Origin: Actinostola sp. cb2023
Lineage: Eukaryota; Cnidaria; Anthozoa; Actiniaria; Actinostolidae
Assembly (NCBI GenBank): GCA_033675265.1
Contig: JAUJYZ010000132.1
Location: 83,501 to 147,500, forward strand
DNA: 64,000 bases
Direction of reading: 5' to 3'
The translations under genes and the position numbers were made by a program. The notes under the pieces were generated by a model. The model had not been told where the DNA came from, did not search any database, and was given only the letters and a program-made list of their open reading frames with translations. Each line of letters starts with the position of its first letter. Position 1 is the first letter of the stretch. Positions 11,401 through 23,704 of this stretch are shown here, one piece after another.

Positions 11401-13346
11401 GTCCTCAGTGGTTATTTAATTACGTCCCTCCCGAATTCAAATATAGCAGTAGTGTGGAGAGACGGGACCGCCATTTTACGTGATCATCCGAGCCACGTGA
11501 AGGTCTAGCCTTTATAATAGTATTATTGAAATAACATACGGACTTCAGCATAGCTACTGTGGAGAGCTGTCATTATATGCTGCGAAAGCTGCAAAAGCTA
11601 TGATTTTGATAAATAATATCTCGTGTCATACATTGCTTGTGGTCGAGCAATTCTGCATCAAAGCAGCGATGGATTTATTTACAAAATTGCAAGAAAATTG
11701 TCAGTCAGTAAATCAACATCCAAAGACAGGGTAACTAACTATAGATCTATTGTACTTCCACCACCTTCAGTTTGGAAACTTTCTTTCCACAGCAAATCAT
11801 GGAGAAATGCCTCCAATTTAGATAACGTTGATTATAGCATTATCAGTGCACTCACCAAGAGATCATATCGATCATGTCATGATAAAGCAAAAATGTTATT
11901 TCGGATCAGAACATATCAAAACTATTTGTTTTCAAAAGATGCCGCTGGCAGTTTTTACAGTCGACGCTCCACGAATTGTACTTCATTGTAATTCCATCGT
12001 TTTTGCTTAAACGATACCTCAGGTTCGAGTTGTTTAGACACACGTTCATAAAAGAGGCATATGCTCCCACGTGAAAGGGGCGGGAATATGATCGTCGTCT
12101 CTTTTAGAGGTGTAAATTACGGTTTTTTGTATCACTTAGGGTGTTGGAACGCCAATAATAAAAAAACGCCGTCATACTTTGGTGTAGTGTCATTAAAGTG
12201 ACTACAGCTCTTATATCTGTTTGTCTGTTTTAGCATGGTACTGGTCTTTTAGGGGTTCAGTAAATTGGCCTTCTTTAGGGGTTTAATTCAAATTTTCCGA
12301 CGATCATCTGCCTCTTTCACACGGGAGCTAGTCTTCCCGGGAATCTGGGTCAACGTTTCAGTTCCTGAATGTCAAGCTTTCTGATCTTTTTCCATGCTCT
12401 GAGTTCAAACGACTGTATACTCGGTTCTTAATTGCGTGCCGATCGACTTGTCTGAGAAAAGCACAGTGAGGACCGAGGATCGTTCATTTACTGCATCTGT
12501 CCAGAGTTCGTCTGTATGTCAAGTGATGTAAGTAAAACTAGTAATAATTGTGTCGTGACCCTTCTAAGTTTGACAGTGACGTCAGAGTATCATATTCGTC
12601 AAACGGTAGACGATTTTGTACATCAAAAACACGGGTGTTTAATGATTGTTTATTTTTCTTGGATTAACATGCATCCGGCCCACGCCACTACAAATTGGAA
12701 GGAAGGATTAAAGAGTATCACTTAACTAGTTTGGGGGCTCTCATTTGCGAAAGGTGACCAGAGCCACAGATGGTTGATTTTGCGAGGTGTGTGATCGCTG
12801 TCTGACTCATTAGACGTACTTGATCTCATCCTCGAATATGTGTCTTATATATAATCTAAGGGGGGGAGATGAGAGGAAGGACGAGATGACTTGAGTTCAT
12901 TGCCAGAAAAGCCTGTAAAAACAAGCAAAACCTTTCACAGATGGAGTCGAGCTGATCGACACAGATACACAATTCAATCATCTTTCCTACGTTCAGCCTC
13001 ATCCAAAGTGTTCTGATGTAAAAACTAAAGGATCGTTTCGCAGTGTGACTCAAGAAAGCTAGAAAACACCTCGAACTGACTTCAGTCAGCATATTAGAGT
13101 CGCTAGTAGTCATACGGGAACGCCTCTGTATACATTGACAGAAAGATGGCGAAGGACGCCAAGGGTTAATACTGTAGCAAGAATCAGCCACCGGGCAAGG
13201 ACACTCTGTCATTCGCTGAATTAAAGAAGTACCGGAAAGGGTTTTGAATATTAAAATAATGTGACTTTTGTAAGTGAGATTTTGAATTCATTTTCTCTGC
13301 TGAATTCAGAAAGGGAATAATACTAAAATGTGAAATACAAATACAA
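8419..13346. other. Long gene-free stretch
   Basis: I see no exon that I can support. Short (TA)n tracts lie near 10346, 10612 and 10731. A possible retroposon 3' tail (TTGCCTGATGAGTG...) lies near 10628-10700. At about 12022-12055 is a fragment (GGTTCGAGTTGTTTAGACAC) related to the terminal repeat of the element at 42501-42854. Frames at 11281-11508, 11623-11991, 12516-12725 and 12856-13212 show no domain or splice context. Confidence 0.4.
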
Positions 13347-13350
13347 ACTA

Positions 13351-13965
13351 AAGAAGAAGAAGAAGAAGAAGAAGAAGAAGAAGAAGAAGAAGAAGAAGAA
13401 GAAGAAGAAGAAGAAGAAGAAGAAGAAGAAGAAGAAGAAGAAGAAGAGAAGAAGAAGAAGAAGAAGAAGAAGAAGAAGAAGAAGAAGAAGAAGAAGAAAG
13501 AAGAAGAAGAAGAAGAAGAAGAAGAAGAAGAAGAAGAAGAAGAAGAAGAAGAAGAAGAAGAAGAGAAGAAGAAGAAGAAGAAGAAGAAGAAGAAGAAGAA
13601 GAAGAAGAAGAAGAAGACTGAAGAAAGAAGAAGAAGAAGAAGAAGAAGAAGAAAGAAGAAGAAGAAGAAGAAGAAGAAGAAGAAGAAGAAGAAGAAAGAA
13701 GAAGAAGAAGAAGAAGAAAGAAGAAGAGAAGAAGAAGAAGAAGAAGAAGAAGAAGAAGAAGAAGAAGAAGAAGAAGAAGAAGAAGAAGAAGAAGAAGAAG
13801 AAGAAGAAGAAGAAGAAGAAGAAGAAGAAGAAGAAGAAGAAGAAGAAGAAGAAGAAGAAGAAGAAGAAGAAGAAGAAGAAGAAGAAGAAGAAGAAGAAGA
13901 AGAAGAAGAAGAAGAAGAAGAGAAGATCGAAGAAGAAGAAGAAGAAGAAGAACGAGAAGAACAAG
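13351..13965. repeat. (GAA)n microsatellite, about 610 bp
   Basis: Almost pure GAA on the plus strand, with a few single-base phase shifts (for example near 13446, 13498, 13563 and 13618). Polylysine, polyarginine and polyphenylalanine frames are artefacts. Long homopurine GAA tracts are known to adopt triplex or sticky DNA structures. Confidence 0.97.
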
Positions 13966-14239
13966 AACCATGCCATGCAACAAGAACTCGGTTGGAGATC
14001 CTTGGAACAAAGAATTAGAAAAGATGCTCGTCTAACCCGGCCAGTCTCATCATGACTATAAAGGCAGAAACTCTATCTTATAAACAATATTTTTTCCTCA
14101 TGAGAACTGTAATAGAATGGACTAAAGCCTCAGACCGCAGCCCATGCAGAGACTTTTAGGAGCCTCGTCTCAGAACGAGAATTGTAACTATCGCTGACCC
14201 AACTGATAAGCCTCAAATTGAGGGGTAGTTGTATTGGGA

Positions 14240-14240
<1 letters not shown>

Positions 14241-14332
<92 letters not shown>

Positions 14333-14385
14333 GAGAACGAGAACTGAGAAGAAGAAGAAGAAGAAGAAGAAGAAGAAGAAGAAGA
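14241..14385. repeat. (AAT)n followed by (GAA)n microsatellite
   Basis: About 90 bp of AAT is followed by ACGAGAACGAGAAC and then about 38 bp of GAA. It lies about 300 bp from the large GAA tract, from which the short GAA part may derive. Confidence 0.95.
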
Positions 14386-14454
14386 CTGAAGAACAATTTG
14401 AACTACTAAGGATCACCAAGTGCACTTACAGGATGTTTAAAGAAAAACATTAAC

Positions 14455-15437
14455 ATAGTAATCAATAACGTAGTAACGAGATAAGTTTTCAACAGCTGAA
14501 TTTTTTGACCGTAAATTTCTTTGAGAAACAGCGTAGAACGTTAATAATTAAAGGTATTTTGCAGCGTTGGTTTACACACCACAGTACAAACCGGCTTGTT
14601 TGTTGGATCGAGTCTGTGATTGATGTTAGAGTTTTGAAGCCATGATTTCAGGTTACCCACTTGTCCATGTCCCCAGTTCAACAAGTTTATCTAATGGCAA
14701 CTTACACCCATTTTCAAAATTAAGCGACCTTTACTAAATGGATTGAACGACGAATTCAGTCCCGACGCGCCCTGAGCCCAAACAAGCCGCCAGTTCACAA
14801 AGTGCCATTTCCTGGATTCGATTTATGTATCACTGTATTTGATGCTGACTATTTAGCACTATTTTATTTTATTTTAATTATTCATCTATTTTTCTCGCTT
14901 ATGAACCATTAGACTGTCAGTTCGCTCTTTATCGAATCCACTGACTTATCACAATACGGCGACCTCCAATCACATTTCTCGTTATATATTTCGAAATTTT
15001 GGAACCAATCACAGAACAGCTCTTATTCTGATATTGTGCTAAATAGATTTCCGATTCGACGCCATCTTGATTTTGCTTCGAGCGAGAGCGACAATAAAGT
15101 TCGTGTAGGAAAGAGCTTATGCTTTACTCTTTACTGAATTGTATCGTCATTTCTGCCCTCATTGCCCTGACGAAAGACCAAGTACAAAGCTCTTTTGGCG
15201 TTCTACTGTACTATTTCTGACATCGTTTTGGTCTCTTCGATTTTCGCTGCTGGGACAGCTCCCTCACGAATGGAAGGGGTTGCGATCTCAAGTTTGAACT
15301 AGATCTTCTCGTCTTTGACTACACACTGAACACGTACTCTGACGAGTAAAGAGTGCAAGATTTTCCTCGAAAAATTCCACATGAAGCGCCTTCCCCATTT
15401 CCAAAATGGCCGTCTTCTTCGACTTCGCGTAAGACAC
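14455..15437. other. Unassigned spacer
   Basis: No exon found. It contains CCAAT words near 15005 and an AATAAAG near 15092. A TTTTTTGACCGTAAA word near 14500 recurs in inverse near 18130, hinting at an unresolved repeat. Nothing else recognised. Confidence 0.35.
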
Positions 15438-15615
15438 GATGAGCGCGTTCACATTAGGACTTTCTAGCTAGCTAAAGACCGGTTTAGCTAGCTAAGTCGA
15501 TAACCCCAGTGTGAACGCGTTTTTCTAGCTAGCTAAAACATAGCTCATTAATTATCTCCGTTCACATTGGTAATATTGACCGGAAATCTGGAAACTCGCT
15601 AATGGTGTTGGTTTT

Positions 15616-16910
15616 GGGTCGCGGTAAAACGCGGAAACGGAAAGTTGCGGAAAGTTGCGGAAAGTCGGTAAAACGCGGAAAGCGGAAAAAATAAAATATT
15701 AAAAATATTGTTAAAAAAATTATGGGAAAGAGGCATGCGAGGAAATGCTTTCAAGGTAGTAATGACCGGGGACAGCTAGGGCAATTACAAGCTGAGTGCG
15801 CTTGTTCCCGCTCTGGCCATAAGTACAAAACAATCGATGAAAATCGATCTATTTTCGGGCAATCGATAACAATCGATCAATCATAAGGCAATCGATCAAA
15901 GGTCACAGATTTTTCTTTCATCGATTGGTCATCGATTTCCAATATCAATCGATTAATTGATATCGATTGATATCGATTTTCCGCATCGATTATCGATTTC
16001 ATCGATTGCGTACACCGGGGTAATAAGCGGACACCTACGCTAGATCCCAAAGGTGTTTACTTTAGTTACATAGGTTCGACCTTTCGTGGACTCGTAACCT
16101 GAGTATACTCAGATCAGTGGACTCGCGGAGATGCAATGGTTGTTGATAATGATTCACAAAAGCAAGATTATTAAATTGGTCACTTATCACGCTATGTCAT
16201 CCTGCAATGAATGCAGATCTTGCCATCACTAAACCTCAGTTAGTTTCTCAATTTAAAGCATACCGCTTACAGTACCCATGAGTATAAAACTTAGAGGGAC
16301 GGCTGACATTCCTGCTTATTCAGGGACTTCAGGGGTCATACCATGTAAAATACTTGGGGGTTAATAGCCGGGTTAATAGTCATGACACTCAGGTATATAG
16401 CACTTTAAAACATAAACCCATGCACTTCTTAAATCAGAAAAGCAATCAAAATAAAGCGATCGAGAGCACATACCTGCATGCCTGGCATCGACGACCAGCA
16501 TGTCAAAGAACGCAAAGAACGACCTCGTGTTTGCAGAGTAAAAAAATCCGATTCTCAGGTATCTGTAAACAGAAACTATCTTGATCTGTTGACCAATCAG
16601 CGTCGTGTTGCTATGGGAAAGTGACGAATTTACCATTTCTACCTACCCAGAGCTTTGGTGACATGAACATGTGCTATCATTGACGTATCCCAGATCAGAC
16701 CAAAGGTCGCCTGTGAATTGAAGGAACGGGGGAGGGGTAGGGATTGGTATATTTGTTTAGCTTTCCGCGTTTTACCAACTTTCCGCTTTCCGCGTTTTAC
16801 CGACTTTCCGCAACTTTCCGCTTTCAGCAACTTTCCGCTTTCCGCAACTTTCCGCTTTCCGCAACTTTCCGCTTTCCGCAACTTTCCGTTTCCACGTTTT
16901 ACCGCGACCC
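15616..16910. mobile_element. Nested nonautonomous transposon with 9-bp target duplication
   Basis: Ends GGGTCGCGGTAAAACG and its exact inverse, followed inward by GGAAACGGAAAGTTGCGG-type repeats (GGAAAGTTGC iterated at 15630-15680 and 16780-16885). GTTGGTTTT is duplicated at 15607-15615 and 16911-16919. The empty site is preserved in copy B near 21650-21675, where GTTGGTTTT occurs once between the same flanks. No transposase frame is seen. The 9-bp duplication points towards Mutator-like elements. Confidence 0.9.
15830..16015. repeat. Cluster of ATCGAT words
   Basis: Within about 185 bp the hexamer ATCGAT, often as AATCGAT or ATCGATT, occurs more than a dozen times at irregular spacing and in both orientations (it is palindromic). 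It lies inside the nested element 15616-16910. It could be a decayed satellite or a protein-binding cluster; no function is shown. Confidence 0.8.
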
Positions 16911-17294
16911 GTTGGTTTTGACAGATTTATTTTTCCTAGTTCACATTTCAATTGGGTTTTATTCGTGTTTGAAGACAGCAAACTTTGTTTCTTCTCTCTT
17001 CATTGTTTTAGATTCGTTACTTATATCTATTATTCACTCCTCGTTTACTTGGATCAATCAAGAAATCAGAAAAGTTAGTTGTTTATAACCGCCAAAATTT
17101 CAAATAACAGATATTGGATTACTATTGTTGAGTAGTAACTAGCTTGAATATTTTCATGCATAAAAGGTTAACTAGCTAAATCTTCAAACACGATGATAGA
17201 TGAACAAACACGTATATGAGCTTAGCTAGCTAACTTTCGCTGTAGTCTGAACGCACTAGATGTGCTAATCTCTCAAGGGTTGCTGGGTACCGGA

Positions 17295-17776
17295 TAGCCT
17301 GTGAACAGGCTCTCCAAGGGGAGGGGGAAAGGGGAGGGGGAAGGAAAGGGAGGGGGACTGGGGAGGAGGAAGGAAAGGGAGGGGGACTGGGGAGGAGGAG
17401 AGGAGGGAGAGCCTGTAAACATTCTTCAGAGAATCCTGTTCCGCCCCCTAATGATTTCCGTCACGCTTCGATCAATTTGCATGTGAGTTTGACAGCTCGC
17501 TCGAAGTTAACCATACGCATATAACTCTCAAAAATCTACCATTTTGTTTACAGTTGTACTTGCTCATATACAGGGCATGCTGAATGTCAAAATGTCAGTT
17601 GTTATGAAATTGACCAATCAGAGGCTGATACCAGATTCTGGTATCATGGAACAGTTTTCTCTGAAGAATGTTTACAGGCTCTCCTTCCCCTCTTCCCTCG
17701 TCCCCAGTCCCCCTCCCTTTCCTTCCCCCTCCCCTCCCCCTTCCCCCCTCCCCTTGGAGAGCCTGTTCACAGGCTA
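17295..17776. mobile_element. MITE TAGCCTGTGAACAGGC with 9-bp target duplication
   Basis: Left end TAGCCTGTGAACAGGCTCTC and inverse right end, with long purine-rich (left) and pyrimidine-rich (right) arms that pair to about 17440 and 17660. GGTACCGGA is duplicated at 17286-17294 and 17777-17785. The ends begin TAGCCTG like the element at 25171-26014, which has the same duplication length, suggesting one transposase source. Confidence 0.88.
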
Positions 17777-17785
17777 GGTACCGGA

Positions 17786-19413
17786 TATCGCGCAACTTTG
17801 CAGATTTCCGACACGAAAAAAAAAAACGGTCTACATTTTTAGACTCCTGCCGGCCAAAGGCCTGGGCACGAGTAAAAAGGGCGGGGCGAATAATAAACGA
17901 GTGTCCTCAAAGTGTCCTCAAACTAGAATTTCACTTCTGGCTCATTAGATATTGAGGAGCCTCGTTTTCGTTTGCACAGAAAAATAGTAAAAGTGTGATA
18001 AGTCGCGACCACCAAGGGTGAAAACACCGTGACTCACTCTCAAAGGATGATGGGAAGCCTGTGGCTCCGACGAACAAAAGCTGCAAAATTAACTACCATT
18101 GAATTTAAATCGTCCTCAGGGAAAGTTTACGGTCAAAATAATTATCATGTTGAGTTATCCCGTTATTTTTACTATATTTTTCCGTTATTTCGTTACTAAA
18201 AAATAATTACTACGTTACTCGGTTTTTAGTAACACGTATGCATACATAGTCTTGTATATTTTTCGATTTCTTTCTAGCCGATCTACGACCTTTATTGTGG
18301 TTTTTGCCCACGCACCGCACCGACTAAGTGGTTCCCTAACAAAACTTAACAAAAGCTCAGTGGTGTATTATATACTTTGCATTGTAGTTCAGTCGTTAGA
18401 AAGTCGAAGAAATGCTATCGATCGGCCATCTAGTTACTCGGGCTACCTGTGGTATTCTCAGTGAAGACCGTGTCTTTTTTATTCTCTCTCGCAAGGTTTA
18501 TATTGTTCGTTTTATTGCTGAGTTTGGAACGGGACTCCCATTCTTTTTTTCTTTTCATTGTCTTATTTATATGAGTTTTTATTCTTCTAATTCAGCTTAT
18601 GCTGCGATGTACGTTAAGGGGGACTATTACGTAAATCGTTCAAAATTTGATTTAGCTGAAACTTCACTGAAATAATCTTGAAGGGCCTTATAATCACTAG
18701 TTAAAATATTTTCTCAATATTGGAGAGGGAAGTACTATATTTTTATGAATCTTGAGAGGAGTCAGTGACGTCACTTACTCAACCCAAACTCAGCTCCATA
18801 CATTTCTTTGTATTTTATGATCAACATTTCTGAACGGTTTGTTCAGATAACAGCTCTGCATTGAAGAAAACTGGTCAAACAATCAATCCTAAGCACAAAT
18901 AATGTAAGAAAACTCCTTCACACAAACGTTTAGCTTCATAGAAATAAAATGTTGAATGTGGAGATATCATCAATCGCTACCATCTCATAAAACATCCTAA
19001 GTTACAATATATATACTCTCTCCTCTCCTCTCCTCTCCTCTCCTCTTCTATTTTCTTCTCTTCCTTTCCATTTTGTTCCTGTTTGTTTTTCTGTTTGTCT
19101 CGTTTAGTTCCATAGGCAATCGCGTGCTTACGACTTATAAAAAACAAATTATTTCCAAATTGTAAACACATGTTGAATGATAAAAAGCGCTGGCTTATCA
19201 TATGCGGAAGCGAGTTCCCGAGGCAAAGCAAAACGCTTACAATTGAGCCTTTATACGATAATGATCTTGAGCGGCAGGTCGTCAGTTATCCAGGAACTCA
19301 ACTCCAATCAAGAGATGGATAACTATGCGGACAATTCGTGTACCCGGCATTTCGTGTACCCGGCATTTCGTCAATTCATAGCTATAGTGTTTCTAAGTAC
19401 AAGTATTAACATA
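17786..19413. other. Gene-free stretch
   Basis: No supported exon. A TCTCC/TCTCCT microsatellite lies near 19017-19045. The word GGGCTACCTGTGG near 18440 matches the end of the hairpin element at 7997-8411. Frames at 18252-18675 and 19177-19428 are unremarkable. Confidence 0.4.
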
Positions 19414-19789
19414 AACTGTCGCTTATAACCCCCCCCGTTTATAAGCCCCCCCCGGATATAAGGCCCCCTCTACGTTTCCTTGTTTCCTTAATATAAACAC
19501 TTTCACAGAACACGGTAAAACTTCAAATTGAAAATTAGGACAGATTGCGGATTTACAGTTTTGAATTTTGTTCCAAATATTGAAATTATCATGAGTTTAT
19601 TGTAAATTGTAAATAAAGACCAGTAGATTTAAAGCGTATTTTGGTACTGCTATACCGTCTCAACTTATCTTACCAGCTTATTTCGAAACGTTTTTTTTTA
19701 TTCCGGTTATAAGCCCCGCCTAACCGGATATAAGCCCACCCAAAAACCCTTACGAACTTGTATAAGCCCAGGTCTTATAAGCGGCAGTT
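19414..19789. mobile_element. MITE with TTATAAGC-rich ends
   Basis: Imperfect 15-bp terminal inverted repeats (AACTGTCGCTTATAA and TTATAAGCGGCAGTT). Several TTATAAGCCCC or GATATAAGCCC words lie just inside both ends. No coding capacity; target duplication not resolved. Confidence 0.65.
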
Positions 19790-20112
19790 GACGGCAGAGT
19801 TAGTTGCAAACAATTACTTCTCAAGGTTATTTAGATTTAGTTTTCATAAGTGGAATAATGATCGATATTGCGGGCTGCTACACGCTAATTAGCAATGATA
19901 GCTCTTCGATGCGCATCTCATGGTCTTTGACTGGTAGGCGTATCATATCAATCACAAGGACATTCAAATATGATAATTTAAAACACATTTGTGTTAGATA
20001 TCTCGTAAGTGCAGAGATCAGAAAACGCCTTGAGTTTATGGCGTCAATGTGCTGCAGCTTAAAGACTAAACCAACTACCAAAAGCTCCTAAAATAGATGA
20101 GGATGTTTCAGT

Positions 20113-20318
20113 AAGTACTTCATGTAAGCCCACTTGAAATGGACTCTATTCTTTATAGCCGTTCTATTTGAAGTTTTTGTATTATCTGTCATGTTGGCAA
20201 TGTGCGTACTTATACCACATTGAAAAGATGAAGGAATTGTGACAGATAATACAAAAACTTCAAAAAGAACGGCTATAAAGAATAGGGTCCATTTCAAGTG
20301 GGCTTACATGAAGTACTA
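20113..20318. mobile_element. Short fold-back MITE, about 80-bp arms
   Basis: Arms 20113-20192 and 20240-20318 pair almost throughout (for example AGTACTTCATGTAAGCCCAC and its inverse). CAGT is repeated directly at 20109-20112 and 20319-20322, a possible 4-bp target duplication. Length 206 bp; no coding capacity. Confidence 0.8.
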
Positions 20319-20322
20319 CAGT

Positions 20323-21281
20323 TGCTAATCTATTTGCAAACTTTCATCACAATGAATTTGTCATTATCTGTCGCTGACATAATCAGTCGAAGTCAATTAA
20401 AATAAATAAATGTTGTTTTCAAGTCCAAGAGAACCTTTGCCTGTTTGCAGGCTTCATGGTGGATGAACCAACCTCTCGAAGGAGATTGCGACATTCATGT
20501 ATAGTCACGTAGAATCACATGTTTGCAGACTGATAGAAAGTCGTAAACAAATCTGGATCTGGAATCAACGCATTTGGAGTCTATGGATCAGGACCACCTA
20601 CTGACCGCACTTAGCTGATAAAGTACTGAGTACCGCTGCGATCGCTGCGTTTTCGACGATCGCATTTAGCACGAAAAATTACTCTCTCTAAATCGTGAAA
20701 CTTCTCAAAACCTCTGGCAGCCAGGATACGATCGTAACGATCAAATGGAAACCAGGCTTAAAGTATCCAGTCAACCCCGGCAGATAGAACTATAACTAAT
20801 AAAAAATAAAAATGACCGAGCTAGAAATATAGAAAGAAGGAAAGAAGCAAGGAGAAACCCCAGCAAACACATATCAAGCTTTCCAGCGTTGAATGCGGCT
20901 ACATTCCATTTTGGAGTGATGACAAGATCGATTCCTTATATAGAAACCAAGTTGTCAAAAATCCGTCATCGTCTCGTCAGACTCGGAGTAAATCTTGACC
21001 TCTACTCCTGGATTTGTCTCGAATGACAAAATAATATCAGACGATCCGCTTTCGCAATAGAGAAAATTTGTCAAGAAAACGCAATACTTTGTAAACTATG
21101 CTGACCATTCGAATTCTGCGATTGAAACTTTCATAAAGGAAGAAAAACAAGAAAAAAGCTACTTGGCCTTCGGTCATTCGTTTCTAGGCTAAATAAGTAT
21201 AATGATGACAGACAAGATGACTTATCTCAAGTGCCATCATTGAAAGTATTCGACACGGTAAAGCTTGATATGCAAAGTAAC
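20323..21281. other. Unassigned spacer
   Basis: I see no exon, repeat array or RNA gene here. Confidence 0.35.
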
Positions 21282-21284
21282 TGA

Positions 21285-21871
21285 TAGTGCGTTCAGACTA
21301 CAGCGAAAGTTAGCTAGCTAAGCTCATATACGTGTTTGTTCATCTATCATCGTGTTTGAAGAATTAGCTAGTTAACCTTTTATGCATGTTCACATTGTTA
21401 ATATTCAAGCTTATTACTACTGAACAATAGTAATCCAATATCTGTTATTTGAAATTTTGGCGGTTATAAACAACTAACTTTTCTGATTTCTTGATTGATC
21501 CAAGTAAACGAGGAGTGAATAATAGATATAAGTAACGAATCTAAAACAATGAAGAGAGAAGAAACAAAGTTTGCTGTCTTCAAACACGAATAAAACCCAA
21601 CCGTGAAATGTGACCCTGCGGCTAAGGACGCGCGATTGACATTTAGGAAAAATAAATCTGTCAAAACCAACACCATTAGCAAGTTTCCAGAGTTTAAACC
21701 ATGTCCCGACATGGTTTGAAATTTTCCTGTTTCCGGTCAATATTACCAATGTGAACGGAGATAATGAGCTATGTTTTAGCTAGCTAGAAAAACGCGTTCA
21801 CACTGGGGTTATCGACTTAGCTAGCTAAACCGGTCTTTAGCTAGCTAGAAAGTCCTAATGTGAACGCGCTC
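21285..21871. mobile_element. MITE family 'GCGTTCA', copy B (uninterrupted)
   Basis: Inverted copy of the element at 15441-17258, with ends TAGTGCGTTCAGAC and GTGAACGCGCTC. TGA is duplicated at 21282-21284 and 21872-21874. It carries a short stretch near 21601-21645 that copy A lacks. It preserves the empty insertion site for the nested 1295-bp element. Confidence 0.85.
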
Positions 21872-22329
21872 TGACAAAACATAAACACAAAAAAGTGAAA
21901 GAAAGTTATGTGCTTTGACAGCCTGTATTTATAACATTCTATGAATATTTACTCAGCGACTACCTATCTAAAAGGAGCGAAATAGAGCGACTTATGGAAT
22001 CAGTCTAGTTGCTGAGTGTGAAGTAGAAATTCATCGCAATTTAGGATCAGCTGGAACTTTCGAAGGGTATACGTACATTTAACATATTTAAATGGTACCC
22101 AATATTAACCAATCACAGAACATCGACACTTTATATAGTAATCGACCTGTATAGACTGTATAAAGTATTGGCCCCCAGCCGTTGTAATTCATCCATTAAT
22201 TAATATAATTCAAACCAACCTATCCAATGAAGTACTACTCTGATAGCGCAATTAATTGGCTTCGGCGCCGTGCGAATGCATTGTTAGAATTCCACCACTA
22301 GTAGGTCCCTTGATTACCATCACCTCCGA

Positions 22330-22925
22330 GACAAAGAAAAGAGAAAGAAGACAAAAGAGAGAAACATAGAAAAACAGAAAGAAGCATTGAAAGGAGAGAG
22401 AGGGGAAAAGAAACATTGAAAAACAGAAAGACTGACATTGAAAATATTTCAAGAGAGAGAGGAAGACAGATCAGTGGTGACATTGAAAAACAGAAATTGA
22501 AAGGCCTTGAAAGAGAGCTAGAGGGAGAGGGAGAGGAAGACAGATCAGTGGTGACATTGAAAAACAGAAATTGAAAGGCCTTGAAAGAGAGCTAGAGGGA
22601 GAGGGAGAGGAAGAGAGAGAGAGAGAGAGACATTGAAAAACAGAAATTGAAAGGCCTTGAAAGAGAGCTAGAGGGAGAGGGAGAGGAAGAGAGAGATCAG
22701 CGGTGACATTGAAAAACAGAAATTGAAAGGCCTTGAAAGAGAGCTAGAGGGAGAGGGAGAGGAAGAGAGAGAGAGAGACATTGAAAAACAGAAATTGAAA
22801 GGCCTTGAAAGAGAGCTAGAGGGAGAGGGAGAGGAAGAGAGAGAGAGAGAGAGAGAGAGACATTGAAAAACAGAAAGAAACATTGAAACATTGAAGAAGG
22901 AAGAAAGGAAGAAAAGAAGAAAAGA
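22330..22925. repeat. Purine-rich minisatellite
   Basis: Tandem units of about 70-100 bp built from GACATTGAAAAACAGAAATT, GGCCTTGAAAGAGAGCTAGA and GGGAGAGGGAGAGGAAGAGA, with variable GA runs between them. The region starts with degenerate units near 22330 and ends in GAAA-rich sequence. Flanking sequence on either side shows no exon. Confidence 0.9.
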
Positions 22926-23702
22926 AGAAAGGATGGAAGGACAATCGTTTCATGACTAATAGAATGCACCTTGGCTTGTTGAAAACAATGTCCAACTAGA
23001 ACCACTTAATCAGGAGTTAATGTGTCCATATATTAACCATACAGACATGATGGACCATGCACTAAATTCGGCAATTTCCACAGACTATACTGATAATACT
23101 AGTAGGCTAGTCAGATAGATTAGAAGTGAAACCACGATAAATCACGATATGCGGCACACACGTACCCCCATCCTATATTACGATAACGACTAAGATCGCT
23201 CGTAGTCTATAAGGCCATTTATCCGAAAACACTTATGTAATTTGATAAAAGTGGCAAAGTGGAATAATCCTGTTTAGTAAAATGAGTGATATAAATGACC
23301 TGAAGCTGGACAAATGAAGCCCGTCCACGCATGACGTCTTAGTGTAATGAATATGTTTACGCACATTGACGGTTCATGATTGAAATTATAAACAGTGACG
23401 ATTTTTTTCAAGGGTTTGGTGATGATTGTATCAATTAATTAGCGTCTAAATTAATGGTCGTTTTTATACTATAAAGATAATGAGTCTGGTCGGGCTAAAG
23501 TCAGTATTTAGTGCGTCTTTAATGCGTCTGTAAGTTTGTCTGGTAAAAAGACGAGCACAAGACGCATCATTGCTTTAGTGCGTTCTACGAGAGACTATTT
23601 CAAGCAGCAGCGCATTCAGAATCCAATATGGCAGCTTGCAAAAAGCTCGCAAAGATAGCTCGTCCGTCTTATACGTTGACCGTCTTTACACTAGAACCGG
23701 CA
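22926..23702. other. Unassigned spacer
   Basis: No exon or repeat array recognised. Confidence 0.35.
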
Positions 23703-23704
23703 TA

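Larger units (their letters stand above)
15441..17258. mobile_element. MITE family 'GCGTTCA', copy A, interrupted by a second element
   Basis: Left end GAGCGCGTTCACATTAGG; right end GTCTGAACGCACTA. The 3-bp direct repeat GAT flanks it (15438-15440 and 17259-17261). TAGCTAGCTAA repeats lie inside both ends. It is homologous, in inverted orientation, to the 587-bp copy at 21285-21871. Copy A is longer because a 1295-bp element (15616-16910) sits inside it. A 3-bp duplication is compatible with PIF/Harbinger-type movement, though GAT and TGA are not the usual TWA target. Confidence 0.85.

Noticed and set aside
11623..11991. 122-codon plus frame as a gene
   Set aside because: No domain, no promoter or splice context, and composition like the surrounding spacer.
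13323..14055. Lys/Arg-, Phe- and Leu/Ser-rich frames of 217-241 codons
   Set aside because: Artefacts of the GAA repeat; no flanking coding sequence or splice sites.
15000..15130. Possible solo LTR (CCAAT, AATAAAG, GAGAGCGACAAT words)
   Set aside because: No TG...CA borders, target duplication, primer-binding site or second copy could be found.
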